This document shows, piece by piece, positions 1 to 6,479 of a DNA stretch of 20,513 nt (the stretch's first letter is position 1; each line of letters starts with the position of its first letter). The notes under the pieces are model-generated. The model was not told the DNA's origin. It ran no database searches and saw nothing but the letters and a program-made list of their open reading frames with translations. Position numbers and translations under genes: made by a program. The DNA comes from CAYZPB01 sp964551195 (GTDB lineage Bacteria > Bacillota > Bacilli > Tepidibacillales > Tepidibacillaceae). The DNA is taken from the NCBI GenBank assembly GCA_964551195.1, contig CAZKBI010000019.1, positions 1 through 20,513 on the forward strand. Reading direction: 5' to 3'.

Positions 1-100
1 ACATAAATATAAGTTATAAACAGAGATCTAAAAGTGGAGTTGAACATCAATTTTGTATGAAAAAAATTATTAAATAAAAATATTGAGTCCGATAATATAT

Positions 101-148
101 ATTATGTAAAGTAGAATTTAAATTTACATAATTTTATAAACTTATGTA
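101..148. repeat. AT-rich inverted repeats downstream of the protease gene
   Basis: ATTATGTAAA at 101-110 is matched by its exact reverse complement at 123-132 (12-base spacer), and TTATGTA recurs at 142-148, so three alternating copies of one heptamer occur in 48 bases. They lie just past the 3' end of the leftward protease gene and could fold as a weak terminator, although no clear T run follows. The rest of 1-164 shows no gene I can support. Confidence 0.35.
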
Positions 149-164
149 GATAATTACGTTATAT

Positions 165-938
165 TTAATGAATCCTGCTATATTCGATGGGAATAGCTAA
201 ACCAACTTTCTTTTCTATTCCTTGATGGTTAATATAAGCGGTGGCATAGATAACCCCAACTACTTTCCCTTCACTATTAATAACTGGGCTACCACTATTG
301 CCTCTATAAACTGAAGCATCGATTACCAAAACTGGGATAACGCCATTACTCATTTGTCCAATAATATTGCCTTTATTTACGATAAAACTACTAGATAATG
401 GGTTGCCAATAATATAAACTGTTTCATCTTGTGACCATCTATCTTCGAGCTCCAGAATCGGATATGTGAGATCATTAGCTTCGATTTTTAGAACGGCTAT
501 ATCGACCTCTTTATCACTATTTACAACATTAGCAGAATATGTTTTACCATCATTAAATGTGACCTTAGCAGTCTGTTGCCCTTCTATTACGTGATAATTT
601 GTTATAATATAACCGTTATCAGAATAATAAAAACCAGTCCCTTTGCTATTGTCCGCTTTTACTATTACTACAGATTTTTTATATAATTTTACTTCCTCGG
701 TTTTTGATAATTCGATTGATGTTGATATAAAGTCAATGGTTGCCCTATTAAAAAGCTGTGGATATATAGCTAAGACATAACTAAAGAGAGATAATACAAG
801 TATTAAAGAAATAGTAACTTTAATCCATTTAGTCTTTCTTTCTGGTTCTGACTGATTTTCATCGTCCGAATTAAAGAAATCCTCCTCTGAATAATAAGTC
901 TCATCATCAAAATATTTTTCATCTTTATTATCGCTCAT
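165..938 (-). CDS. Membrane-anchored trypsin-like serine protease (S1C/HtrA-like, no PDZ domain)
   Basis: This 257-residue protein has an acidic, Asp/Glu-rich cytoplasmic N-terminus (residues 1-37), one membrane helix at about 39-60, and a chymotrypsin-fold protease domain from about 85. The catalytic triad is readable: His116 in the NYHVIEG segment, Asp146 in the DIAVL segment and Ser215 in YRGNSGSP. These are the family signatures of HtrA/DegP-type proteases, which degrade or process misfolded or surface proteins outside the membrane. Unlike full-length HtrA (about 400 residues with one or two PDZ domains) the chain stops right after the protease domain, so it lacks the usual substrate-sensing module. 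The ATG at 938 follows an AAAGAGG ribosome site. The gene diverges from a methyltransferase gene. The substrate is unknown. Confidence 0.85.
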   Translation of the reverse strand: MSDNKDEKYFDDETYYSEEDFFNSDDENQSEPERKTKWIKVTISLILVLSLFSYVLAIYPQLFNRATIDFISTSIELSKTEEVKLYKKSVVIVKADNSKGTGFYYSDNGYIITNYHVIEGQQTAKVTFNDGKTYSANVVNSDKEVDIAVLKIEANDLTYPILELEDRWSQDETVYIIGNPLSSSFIVNKGNIIGQMSNGVIPVLVIDASVYRGNSGSPVINSEGKVVGVIYATAYINHQGIEKKVGLAIPIEYSRIH

Positions 939-989
939 ATTTGCCTCTTTTTAATTTATTTTATGACGCAGATAAGCCCTCTTACAATA

Positions 990-995
990 ATTATA
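990..995 (-). promoter_or_regulatory. Candidate -10 element for the protease gene
   Basis: On the minus strand this reads TATAAT, 52 bases upstream of the protease start. No good -35 hexamer is seen at 16-18 bases. It sits inside an imperfect dyad (CTTAC at 981-985, GTAAG at 998-1002) that could bind a regulator; this last point is speculative. Confidence 0.35.
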
Positions 996-1013
996 TCGTA
1001 AGTATATAAAAGA

Positions 1014-1042
1014 AAGACAAAGTATTTATTAATTGTTATAAT
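1014..1042 (+). promoter_or_regulatory. Candidate sigma-A promoter for the methyltransferase gene
   Basis: AAGACA (1014-1019, 4 of 6 to TTGACA), a 17-base spacer and a perfect TATAAT (1037-1042) lie about 58 bases upstream of the methyltransferase start. Confidence 0.5.
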
Positions 1043-1099
1043 TATGCTAATTATTTTATGTAGTGTTTATTAGATAAAACAAATTGGGGCTGATTGGAA

Positions 1100-1717
1100 A
1101 TGAGAAAAGAATATGATTTTGCTGCCAAACTATACGATCCGTTGCTTCATATTTTTCTTAATCCGATAAGAAAAGCTGTTGTGGAAGAACTTACGGAATA
1201 TAAGGATTCTTTAATTATTGACCTTTGCTGTGGGACCGGTAACCAACTTAAAATTCTGGAGAAAAATGAGTTTAAGTCCCTCCATTGTCTTGATTTGTCA
1301 GATCCCATGCTGCAAGTCGCAAAAAAAGATGCTTCAAATATAGAAATATATAAAGCGGATGCTACTAGGACACCCTTTGATGATGACACGTTTGATGTAG
1401 GAATAATTAGTTTTGCTGTACATGAAAAAGACAGGATTATACAAGATAAACTTCTAAATGAAGCCCATAGAATTATTAAAGGAGATGGTGTGCTTTTGAT
1501 AGTCGATTTTGATTTCGATGATCAAACAGCTAAAATAGCGAAGTTTTTTATTAACACGATTGAGAAAATTGCTGGCGGAGAACATTATAGAAATTTCTTG
1601 AATTATAAGTTAAATAGTGGTTTAAATGGCCTAATTAAGCCAGATAAATTCGAATTAATTAAGAAAAGCAGAAGATCTCTTAATTCAATTGCCATTGCGT
1701 CCTATAAAATAATGTAG
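1100..1717 (+). CDS. Class I SAM-dependent methyltransferase, substrate unknown
   Basis: The 205-residue protein has a Rossmann-type methyltransferase fold. Motif I, the SAM-binding loop, reads IIDLCCGTGNQL at about residues 39-50. An acidic SAM-ribose contact follows (LDLSDPM), then an aspartate-containing 'KADATRTPFDD' stretch and a UbiE-like 'ISFAVHEKDR' segment. Such proteins (Methyltransf_11/25 families) methylate small molecules, lipids or proteins, and nothing here tells which. I prefer the ATG at 1100: the GGGG at 1086-1089 is 10 bases before it, whereas the in-frame TTG at 1094 would leave only 4. The gene has its own promoter, diverges from the protease gene and faces yebC, with only 27 bases between the two stop codons and no obvious terminator. 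Confidence 0.8.
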   Translation: MRKEYDFAAKLYDPLLHIFLNPIRKAVVEELTEYKDSLIIDLCCGTGNQLKILEKNEFKSLHCLDLSDPMLQVAKKDASNIEIYKADATRTPFDDDTFDVGIISFAVHEKDRIIQDKLLNEAHRIIKGDGVLLIVDFDFDDQTAKIAKFFINTIEKIAGGEHYRNFLNYKLNSGLNGLIKPDKFELIKKSRRSLNSIAIASYKIM

Positions 1718-1744
1718 TGTGTTTTTGTTGCTAACTACTCTATT

Positions 1745-2461
1745 TTAATCAATATCGACGTTATGATAGACCTGTTGTACATCCTCTAACTCCTCTAAGG
1801 CATCGATTAAATTTTCAAATTGTGTCAATGCCTCCTCAGGCAACTCAATTTCATTCTGAGCCAACATTGTTAGTTCAGCCACAGTAAAGTCGTTAATCCC
1901 GTGTTCCTTTAAAATCAGTTGTACTTCGTTAAATTGTGTCGATTCAGCGTAAATAATTACAAGCTCATCCTCAGTATCTATATCCTTTATATCAATATCT
2001 GCATCTAACAAAAGTTCTAGTACTTCCTCTTCAGTAATTCCCTCAAGTCCAATCACCGCCAGATTATCAAACATATATGAAACGGAACCGTTAACTCCAA
2101 GATTTCCGCCGTATTTATTAAAGGCTGCTCGAACCTCTGCCACCGTTCTATTTACATTATTTGTAAGTGTATCAACGATAATCATTGAACCATTCGGGCC
2201 GAATCCTTCATATCTTAAGGCATCATAGTGCTCGTCTGTGCCTCCTTTGGCCTTTTCAATCGCACGATCGATAATTGTTCTTGGAACATTGTATGTTTTT
2301 GCTCGTTCAACGACAAATTTTAGTTCTTGGTTTATTTCAGGGTCAGGCTCGCCCTGTTTAGCAGCTACATAAATTTCCTTAGCAAATCTTGCGTAAATCC
2401 GGCTTGTATTTGTATCCTTAGATGCTTTTTTCTCTTTAATATTATTCCATTTGCGACCCAC
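1745..2461 (-). CDS. yeeI: YebC/PmpR family protein, YeeI type
   Basis: The 238-residue chain begins MGRKWNNIKEKKASKD and carries the family segments KAKGGTDEHYDALRYEGFGP and FTVAELTMLAQNEI, matching Bacillus YeeI closely over full length. The YebC family was long annotated as transcriptional regulators. Recent work assigns the YebC-II/TACO1 branch a role on ribosomes, easing stalling at proline-rich sequences. The 'MGRKWNNIK' N-terminus, in place of the 'MAGHSKWANIKH' of classical YebC, suggests the YeeI branch, so I favour the translation role as inference. The start is GTG at 2461, with AAGGA at 2473-2477 eleven bases upstream. The gene is monocistronic by position, since it diverges from hemolysin III and its own TATAAT lies 49 bases upstream. 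Confidence 0.92.
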   Translation of the reverse strand: MGRKWNNIKEKKASKDTNTSRIYARFAKEIYVAAKQGEPDPEINQELKFVVERAKTYNVPRTIIDRAIEKAKGGTDEHYDALRYEGFGPNGSMIIVDTLTNNVNRTVAEVRAAFNKYGGNLGVNGSVSYMFDNLAVIGLEGITEEEVLELLLDADIDIKDIDTEDELVIIYAESTQFNEVQLILKEHGINDFTVAELTMLAQNEIELPEEALTQFENLIDALEELEDVQQVYHNVDID

Positions 2462-2510
2462 TAGTGTCCACGTCCTTCAATTGTTAATAAATATTTTATT
2501 CTTAAAGATA

Positions 2511-2539
2511 ATTATACATAAATAATCTTTTTATTGAAA
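2511..2539 (-). promoter_or_regulatory. Candidate promoter of yeeI
   Basis: On the minus strand there is TTTCAA, 17 bases, then a perfect TATAAT (2511-2516). The predicted transcript start gives a 5' leader of about 40 bases. The -35 hexamer is weak. The same TTTCAA-N17-TATAAT arrangement occurs ahead of mnmM. Confidence 0.5.
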
Positions 2540-2700
2540 GTATTTGACTTGGCGGTTACCTTCGTCATGACTTTCATGTTTAACTAATAGTAGATTTCAG
2601 TGCTTACTCGGGCATCTCACAAAGGGATGCTTCTCGATTTTTCGCACTAATCTTCTCCCCAGTTTCCAAATTATCAACTAACGATTAAACCCCCTTCTAG
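2540..2700 (-). ncRNA. Candidate structured RNA in the yeeI/hemolysin III intergenic region
   Basis: This gene-free stretch is much less AT-rich than its flanks and can fold well. AGATT (2592-2596) pairs with AATCT (2649-2653), AGTGC (2599-2603) with GCACT (2644-2648), and GCATC (2612-2616) with GATGC (2626-2630), giving one long irregular hairpin. On the minus strand its internal loop has AGUA on one side and GAGAA on the other, resembling a loop E/S-turn as found in T-box and lysine riboswitches. A second hairpin, CATGA-CTT-TCATG, lies at 2566-2578. A minus-strand TATAAT at 2704-2709 could start transcription just upstream. I could not match it to any riboswitch or RNA family from memory, and it lies upstream of the likely yeeI promoter, so it may be an independent RNA or a leader read through into yeeI. 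Strand is uncertain. Confidence 0.35.
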
Positions 2701-2792
2701 CTAATTATATTAAGATATAAAAATATAGATATTGAATAATATTGAAAAATAACATACATTAAGTAATAATGGTTAACATATCAGGAGGAAGC

Positions 2793-3443
2793 ATGTCACT
2801 TAAAATCAAAGAACCAATTAACGCTTTAACGCACTTTATTGGTGTGATTCTGGCAATTATAGGCACGATAGTTTTACTGGTGATTTCTGTAAGAGACGCG
2901 ACAGTTTGGCATGTTGTTTCGTTTTCAATTTTTGGAGCTAGCATGATTTTACTTTATTCCGCAAGTACACTTTATCATGCTTTAGCTGTTTCAGAAAAAG
3001 CTATTCGCGTACTTCATCGGATTGATCATATGATGATTTTCATTCTAATTGCCGGTACCTACACCCCGATTTGTTTAGTAGCTTTACGTGGCGACTGGGG
3101 CTGGACGATTTTTGGTATTGTTTGGGGATTAGCCCTTCTTGGTTTCCTACAAAAAATCTTTTGGTTCGATGCACCGCGCTGGCTTTCTACACTGTTCTAT
3201 GTTGCTATGGGTTGGGTTGCAGTTATTGCTTTTATCCCAATAATTAAGGCGATCCCGCTTGGTGGTGTTCTTTGGCTAGCTGCCGGTGGTGTGTTTTACA
3301 CGATTGGAGCTGTAATCTATGTATTAAAAAAGCCTGACATCTTTAAAAAGTATCTCGGCTTTCATGAAATATTTCATATTTTTGTTCTACTAGGTACACT
3401 CAGTCACTTTATTTTAATGCTTAGTTATATTATGTATTTATAA
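2793..3443 (+). CDS. Hemolysin III family / PAQR-type seven-helix membrane protein
   Basis: The 216-residue protein is mostly hydrophobic with about seven membrane helices. It shows the signature positions of the bacterial hemolysin III (YqfA/TrhA) branch of the adiponectin-receptor-like PAQR family: a Ser-rich 'SASTLYH' with His62, Asp78 in 'HRIDH', and 'HEIFH' with His191 and His195, the residues that hold zinc in characterised PAQR proteins. Bacterial members have been linked to membrane-energetics or lipid homeostasis, and the hemolysin name comes from an early Bacillus cereus clone, so toxin activity should not be assumed. An AGGAGG at 2783-2788 fixes the start at 2793. An in-frame ATG at 2769 lacks a ribosome site and would add eight unlikely residues. 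A 33-residue peptide gene follows on the same strand. Confidence 0.88.
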   Translation: MSLKIKEPINALTHFIGVILAIIGTIVLLVISVRDATVWHVVSFSIFGASMILLYSASTLYHALAVSEKAIRVLHRIDHMMIFILIAGTYTPICLVALRGDWGWTIFGIVWGLALLGFLQKIFWFDAPRWLSTLFYVAMGWVAVIAFIPIIKAIPLGGVLWLAAGGVFYTIGAVIYVLKKPDIFKKYLGFHEIFHIFVLLGTLSHFILMLSYIMYL

Positions 3444-3472
3444 AAGTAAACCCAGGCATGACGTTTGCCTGG
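3442..3472 (-). terminator. Terminator for the leftward yajQ-DUF896-DUF1294 group
   Basis: CCAGGCA (3452-3458) and TGCCTGG (3466-3472) form a 7-bp stem with a 7-base loop. Only the minus strand has a T-rich tail (GTTTACTTTT, 3451-3442), so it fits leftward transcription. On the plus strand the hairpin is followed by CAACGAAAAC, so hemolysin III transcripts should pass through into the small gene. Confidence 0.6.
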
Positions 3473-3495
3473 CAACGAAAACTGGTGATTAAGCT

Positions 3496-3597
3496 ATGTT
3501 TAAGAAAGGTTTTGCAAGTAAAATACTTATCTGGTTTATTATAATTGTCTTCGCTCTAGGAATGGGTCTAAGTACATTACTTTTATTATTTAATTAA
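3496..3597 (+). CDS. Small single-helix membrane protein, 33 residues (DUF4044-like)
   Basis: An ATG at 3496 opens a 33-codon frame ending at TAA 3595-3597. GGTGAT at 3484-3489, a good match to the 3' half of the Shine-Dalgarno consensus, sits six bases before it. The peptide has a short basic head (FKKGFASK), then one hydrophobic helix over residues 9-32. That size, charge pattern and single helix resemble the DUF4044 family of tiny membrane proteins in Bacillota, although I cannot run the family model. Function is unknown. It follows hemolysin III by 52 bases and probably shares its transcript. Its stop codon overlaps the stop of the opposite DUF1294 gene inside TTAATTAA. It is easily missed because of its length. 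Confidence 0.6.
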   Translation: MFKKGFASKILIWFIIIVFALGMGLSTLLLLFN

Positions 3598-3869
3598 TTA
3601 GTAAATAGTAAATAAAATAGAGCAATATTAAGAGCAATTATAACAGGAACCCCAAAAGTAAATGAGGGGGTTTTTGTTTTATGTCTGAAAGTAGTCATTC
3701 CTAAATATATACCAACTGCGCCGCCCAATAGACCAATTGCAAACAGAGTCTTCTCAGGAATGCGGCGCAGGTCTCGTATAGCAGAGTATTTATCGAAGCC
3801 TACAATTAAAAAACTAATAAGATTAAGGAGCGCGATGTAACCAATTATTAGAATTTCACTCTCTCCCAT
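3594..3869 (-). CDS. DUF1294 family membrane protein
   Basis: The 91-residue protein has hydrophobic helices at about 5-25, 40-58 and 72-90. Between them are the family hallmarks: GFDKYSAIRDLRRIPEKTL followed by a glycine-rich 'LLGGAVGIYLGM' and 'FRHKTKTPSF'. These identify DUF1294, a small integral membrane family with no assigned function. Length matches the bare-domain members. The ATG at 3869 is preceded by an AAGGGGTGG ribosome site. It is the last gene of the leftward group, 15 bases after the DUF896 gene, and its transcript should end at the hairpin at 3442-3472, making it antisense to the small peptide gene. Confidence 0.85.
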   Translation of the reverse strand: MGESEILIIGYIALLNLISFLIVGFDKYSAIRDLRRIPEKTLFAIGLLGGAVGIYLGMTTFRHKTKTPSFTFGVPVIIALNIALFYLLFTN

Positions 3870-3884
3870 TTTTCCACCCCTTAA

Positions 3885-4118
3885 TCAGTGATCATTTTGT
3901 CGCTTCTGCGCATCTTTTAGCTTCTCAGGAGTGACATCCTTACCTTCTTCATCAACAACCTTTAAAGACATGAGCTGTGAGCGAAAATTTTCACGATAGG
4001 CAGTTACATATTCCGCACGTAATTGCTCCTGTTCTAGCTTCTCCTTTTCGGTTAGGCCAGATTCCTTAGCTTTACAAGCCAACTCATTAATTCTCTTTAA
4101 ATTAAATTTGTCCGCCAT
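3885..4118 (-). CDS. ynzC: DUF896 / UPF0291 family protein (YnzC-like)
   Basis: This 77-residue, highly charged, likely all-helical cytosolic protein has the DUF896 core: a 'LKRINELACKAKESGLTEKE' type hairpin, then 'LRAEYVTAYRENFRSQL' and 'GKDVTPEKLK'. The C-terminal half closely resembles B. subtilis YnzC, the last gene of the SOS operon yneA-yneB-ynzC. Its biochemical role is unknown. Here it is on the same strand as yneA but about 2 kb downstream, with aspartokinase and yajQ between them. It starts at ATG 4118 with GGTGGTG nine bases ahead, 19 bases after yajQ. Whether it remains LexA-controlled depends on readthrough past the inverted repeat at 6052-6090. Confidence 0.85.
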   Translation of the reverse strand: MADKFNLKRINELACKAKESGLTEKEKLEQEQLRAEYVTAYRENFRSQLMSLKVVDEEGKDVTPEKLKDAQKRQNDH

Positions 4119-4137
4119 CTCTTTACACCACCATTAT

Positions 4138-4629
4138 TTATCGATAATTAGTAAATTGCAGCTCAATATCAAGCTCTAACTCTTTGATTAACTGCATACT
4201 TTCTTGTAATGCATCTTTACTCTTGCTCGAAATTCGAATTGAATCTCCAGCAATCTGCGTCTGGACTCTAAGCTTACTTTCTTTTACCGCCTTAGTAATC
4301 TTTTTAGCCGTCTCAGTTTCGATTCCCTGTTTGATAGTAATCTGCTGTCTAATTAGCGCACCAGCAGCGGGCTCGATTTTGCCATAAACTAAATTCTTAA
4401 TTGGTACTCCTCGGCGAAGCAACTTATTCTGCAGAATATCAATAACAGAACCGAGCTTGTATTCGTCGTCGGTAATTATCACTAATTCATCCTTATTTAA
4501 GGTTAATTCCGATTTGCTGTTTTTAAAATCATAGCGTTGGGCGATCTCCTTCTGTGTCTGGGTAACAGCATTATTAAGTTCCTGTAAGTCGACATTAGAG
4601 ACTACATCATAGGACGCATCGTTTGCCAT
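4138..4629 (-). CDS. yajQ: YajQ family nucleotide/RNA-binding protein
   Basis: The 163-residue protein is full length for the YajQ family (UPF0234): 'ASYDVVSNVDLQELNNAV' at the N-terminus, 'RYDFKNSKSE', 'LLRRGVPIKNL', and the C-terminal segments 'VQTQIAGDSIRISSKSKD' and 'LDIELQFTNYR'. The fold is two ferredoxin-like domains. Homologues bind nucleotides or tRNA, and the Xanthomonas protein binds cyclic di-GMP; the role in Gram-positive bacteria is not settled. The ATG at 4629 follows a GGAGGA site six bases upstream. It begins 33 bases after the aspartokinase gene, with no terminator, so cotranscription is likely. Confidence 0.93.
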   Translation of the reverse strand: MANDASYDVVSNVDLQELNNAVTQTQKEIAQRYDFKNSKSELTLNKDELVIITDDEYKLGSVIDILQNKLLRRGVPIKNLVYGKIEPAAGALIRQQITIKQGIETETAKKITKAVKESKLRVQTQIAGDSIRISSKSKDALQESMQLIKELELDIELQFTNYR

Positions 4630-4662
4630 GTTCTCTCCTCCTTTTCTATAATTTTTATTTTA

Positions 4663-6015
4663 TCATTCTAGAAAAAATTCATTATATAAGGCGCGAATTG
4701 CTTTTTCCTCGTCAATTTCTTTAATACCAAACATCATACTAACCTCGGATGAGCCTTGGTTAATCATTTCAATATTAACTTGCGCAGTGGCAAAAGCTTT
4801 TGTTGCTTTCGCCGCTAACCCAATCGTATGGCGCATCCCTTCACCAACAATCATGATTAGTGAAAGATCTCTCCTTATTGAGAAATCGTCAACCTCGAGT
4901 TCCTTGACAATACGATCTTTGATTCGCACTATTTTCTGTGGATTCAATTGATTTTCACGCACGATTACTGAGAGATTATCAATACCTGAAGGTGTATGCT
5001 CATAAGATACATGTTCATCTTCTAGAATTCTTAGTAGTTTACGACCGAAACCAATCTCTTTGTTCATCATGTATTTACTGACAAAAATGCTACAGAATCC
5101 AGAGTCACTAGCGATACCGATTACAGGATTAAGAGTGTCATCACGATCTAGCACGATTCGCGTGCCAGGTGCGTCAGGATTGTTTGTATTGCGGATATTT
5201 ACCGGGATTTTGGCGCGAAATGCAGGAATTAAAGCCTCATCGTTAAAAACATTAAATCCTGAATAGGAAAGCTCTCGCATCTCTTTAAAAGTTAGTTCCT
5301 CTATCGGCAATGGATTATCGACGATATTTGGGTTAACGACAAAAACAGAGTCTACATCTGTAAAATTTTCATAAACATCGGCTTGCACTGCAGCTGCCAA
5401 TATTGAACCGGTAATATCAGACCCACCCCGTGTAAAGGTGATGATCTCACCCTTTTTAGAATATCCAAAAAAACCAGGAAAGACAACTATTCCCTCTTTT
5501 TCGGCTAAGCGGCTGAGATTATTACTAGTCTCTGGCAAAACTTGTACATAGCCGGCACTATTGCTAACCAGTAAACCAGCTTTTAACGGGTTAACATAGT
5601 TGGCATTTATACCTTGTTGTTGGAAATATAATGTGATTAGCTGTGCACTATAGTCTTCACCAAAGGATTTAACCAGTTCGATAAAATTATTATCACATGG
5701 GTTCACCTCACCAAGCGCTCTTTCTAGTTGCCCGATAAACTGTTCTACGCTATTCTTAGGTAGTTTTAAATCAATGGCAATTTCTTGAAATCTTTCAAGA
5801 ATCGCTTTTAGAGCGTGATCCGGGTTACCCTTAGTTACAAGCAAATCAGCATATTTAATTAATAAATCTGTTACTTTAATATCTGTTGCGAGCCGTTTCC
5901 CTGGCGCAGAAACAACAATGATCTTACGGTCAGGATCGTTTATTACAATTTTAAAGACCTTCTGAATCTGTTCTGCTGACGCAAGCGATGTTCCGCCAAA
6001 TTTAGCAACCTTCAT
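4663..6015 (-). CDS. yclM: Aspartokinase III (YclM/ThrD type)
   Basis: This enzyme phosphorylates L-aspartate with ATP, the first step towards lysine, threonine, methionine and diaminopimelate for the cell wall. The 450-residue chain has the amino-acid kinase domain at about 1-290: KFGGTS at 5-10 for ATP and phosphate, and TRGGSD at 195-200. Two ACT regulatory domains follow at about 310-450 ('GIASDSGFCSIFVSKYMM', then 'LIMIVGEGMRHTIGLAAKATKAF'). The monofunctional, uncleaved architecture and the N-terminus resemble B. subtilis YclM rather than the LysC or DapG isozymes. No lysine riboswitch is visible upstream. Instead a 16-bp perfect inverted repeat sits in the leader. The start is ATG 6015, with AAGGATAGGTG in the preceding 20 bases. 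Confidence 0.93.
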   Translation of the reverse strand: MKVAKFGGTSLASAEQIQKVFKIVINDPDRKIIVVSAPGKRLATDIKVTDLLIKYADLLVTKGNPDHALKAILERFQEIAIDLKLPKNSVEQFIGQLERALGEVNPCDNNFIELVKSFGEDYSAQLITLYFQQQGINANYVNPLKAGLLVSNSAGYVQVLPETSNNLSRLAEKEGIVVFPGFFGYSKKGEIITFTRGGSDITGSILAAAVQADVYENFTDVDSVFVVNPNIVDNPLPIEELTFKEMRELSYSGFNVFNDEALIPAFRAKIPVNIRNTNNPDAPGTRIVLDRDDTLNPVIGIASDSGFCSIFVSKYMMNKEIGFGRKLLRILEDEHVSYEHTPSGIDNLSVIVRENQLNPQKIVRIKDRIVKELEVDDFSIRRDLSLIMIVGEGMRHTIGLAAKATKAFATAQVNIEMINQGSSEVSMMFGIKEIDEEKAIRALYNEFFLE

Positions 6016-6051
6016 AATTTCGATGCACCTATCCTTCTCTAATTAACTACA

Positions 6052-6090
6052 AAAATATAAACTAGTAATTATAGTACTAGTTTATATTTT
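6052..6090. repeat. 16-bp perfect inverted repeat between yneA and aspartokinase
   Basis: The arm at 6052-6067 (AAAATATAAACTAGTA) is exactly repeated in reverse complement at 6075-6090, around a 7-base loop. On the minus strand the second arm runs into TATTTTTG, so it could be an AT-rich intrinsic terminator after yneA, an attenuator in the aspartokinase leader, or a regulator's operator. The stem has only two G/C pairs per arm, which argues for a weak terminator. Confidence 0.6.
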
Positions 6091-6113
6091 AGATGTATTA
6101 TTCTTTTATAATT

Positions 6114-6141
6114 AATATAAACTTTACCACAATTTAGGCAA
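6114..6141 (-). promoter_or_regulatory. Candidate promoter of the aspartokinase group
   Basis: On the minus strand there is TTGCCT (6141-6136, 4 of 6), 16 bases, then TATATT (6119-6114, 5 of 6), located just after the yneA stop. Transcription from here would place the inverted repeat at 6052-6090 inside the 5' leader of the aspartokinase gene. Confidence 0.4.
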
Positions 6142-6162
6142 CAGTTAAAGTCTTTATCCTGT

Positions 6163-6450
6163 TTAAAGCGGTAATAACAACTCTTGTCCTGGGAAAATAG
6201 CATATTGTTCAAGACCATTAATAGTCTTAATCTGACTTACTAGTTTTCTGATGCTATAGTTTTCACTGTTATATTTTTGTGCGAGGTTCCAAACAGAATC
6301 TCCCTCTTCAACAATAATCTTAATATACTCAATCTCATTTGCACTGCTAACTGCGGAGGCTTGTTCGTTGCCTATATAGGCGTATGCTGTTAAAATGCTT
6401 GAGCTAAGGATGATTGTTATAATCAACAGATATTTTAAATACTTCATCAT
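6163..6450 (-). CDS. yneA: YneA-type SOS cell division inhibitor (membrane helix plus LysM)
   Basis: The 95-residue protein has one N-terminal membrane helix (about 4-25) and a LysM domain at about 43-95, from 'IKIIVEEGDSVWNLAQKY' to 'IFPGQELLLPL'. That is the architecture of YneA of Bacillus and Listeria, which delays septation after DNA damage by acting outside the membrane near the cell wall. The position seals the call: it diverges from lexA, and a LexA operator lies inside its promoter. I chose ATG 6450 (next codon also ATG) because GAGG lies five bases before it. An ATG at 6465 has no spaced ribosome site, and that ribosome sequence would lie inside the coding frame. In B. subtilis yneB and ynzC follow; here yneB is absent and a YnzC-like gene is 2 kb away. 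Confidence 0.88.
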   Translation of the reverse strand: MMKYLKYLLIITIILSSSILTAYAYIGNEQASAVSSANEIEYIKIIVEEGDSVWNLAQKYNSENYSIRKLVSQIKTINGLEQYAIFPGQELLLPL

Positions 6451-6479
6451 TCGCACCTCTTTCATCTCTTCTATTTATT

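Noticed and set aside
1718..1744. Terminator between the methyltransferase gene and yeeI
   Set aside because: No inverted repeat of useful length is present in the 27 bases.
2512..2577. A 21-codon minus-strand frame starting ATG 2577 within the yeeI upstream region
   Set aside because: No ribosome site precedes it, and its start lies in the CATGA hairpin of the RNA candidate. The peptide has no recognisable feature.
2540..2580. GGTAACCGCC on the minus strand as a T-box motif
   Set aside because: It only loosely resembles the T-box consensus GGTGGNACCGCG, there is no leader-type terminator after it, and no aminoacyl-tRNA synthetase or amino-acid gene follows.
2769..3443. Longer hemolysin III frame from ATG 2769
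   Set aside because: AGGAGG at 2783-2788 points to ATG 2793, and the eight extra residues are not family-like.
6163..6465. Longer yneA starting at ATG 6465
   Set aside because: The ribosome site GAGG lies inside this extension and five bases before ATG 6450. The upstream ATG has no properly spaced ribosome site of its own.
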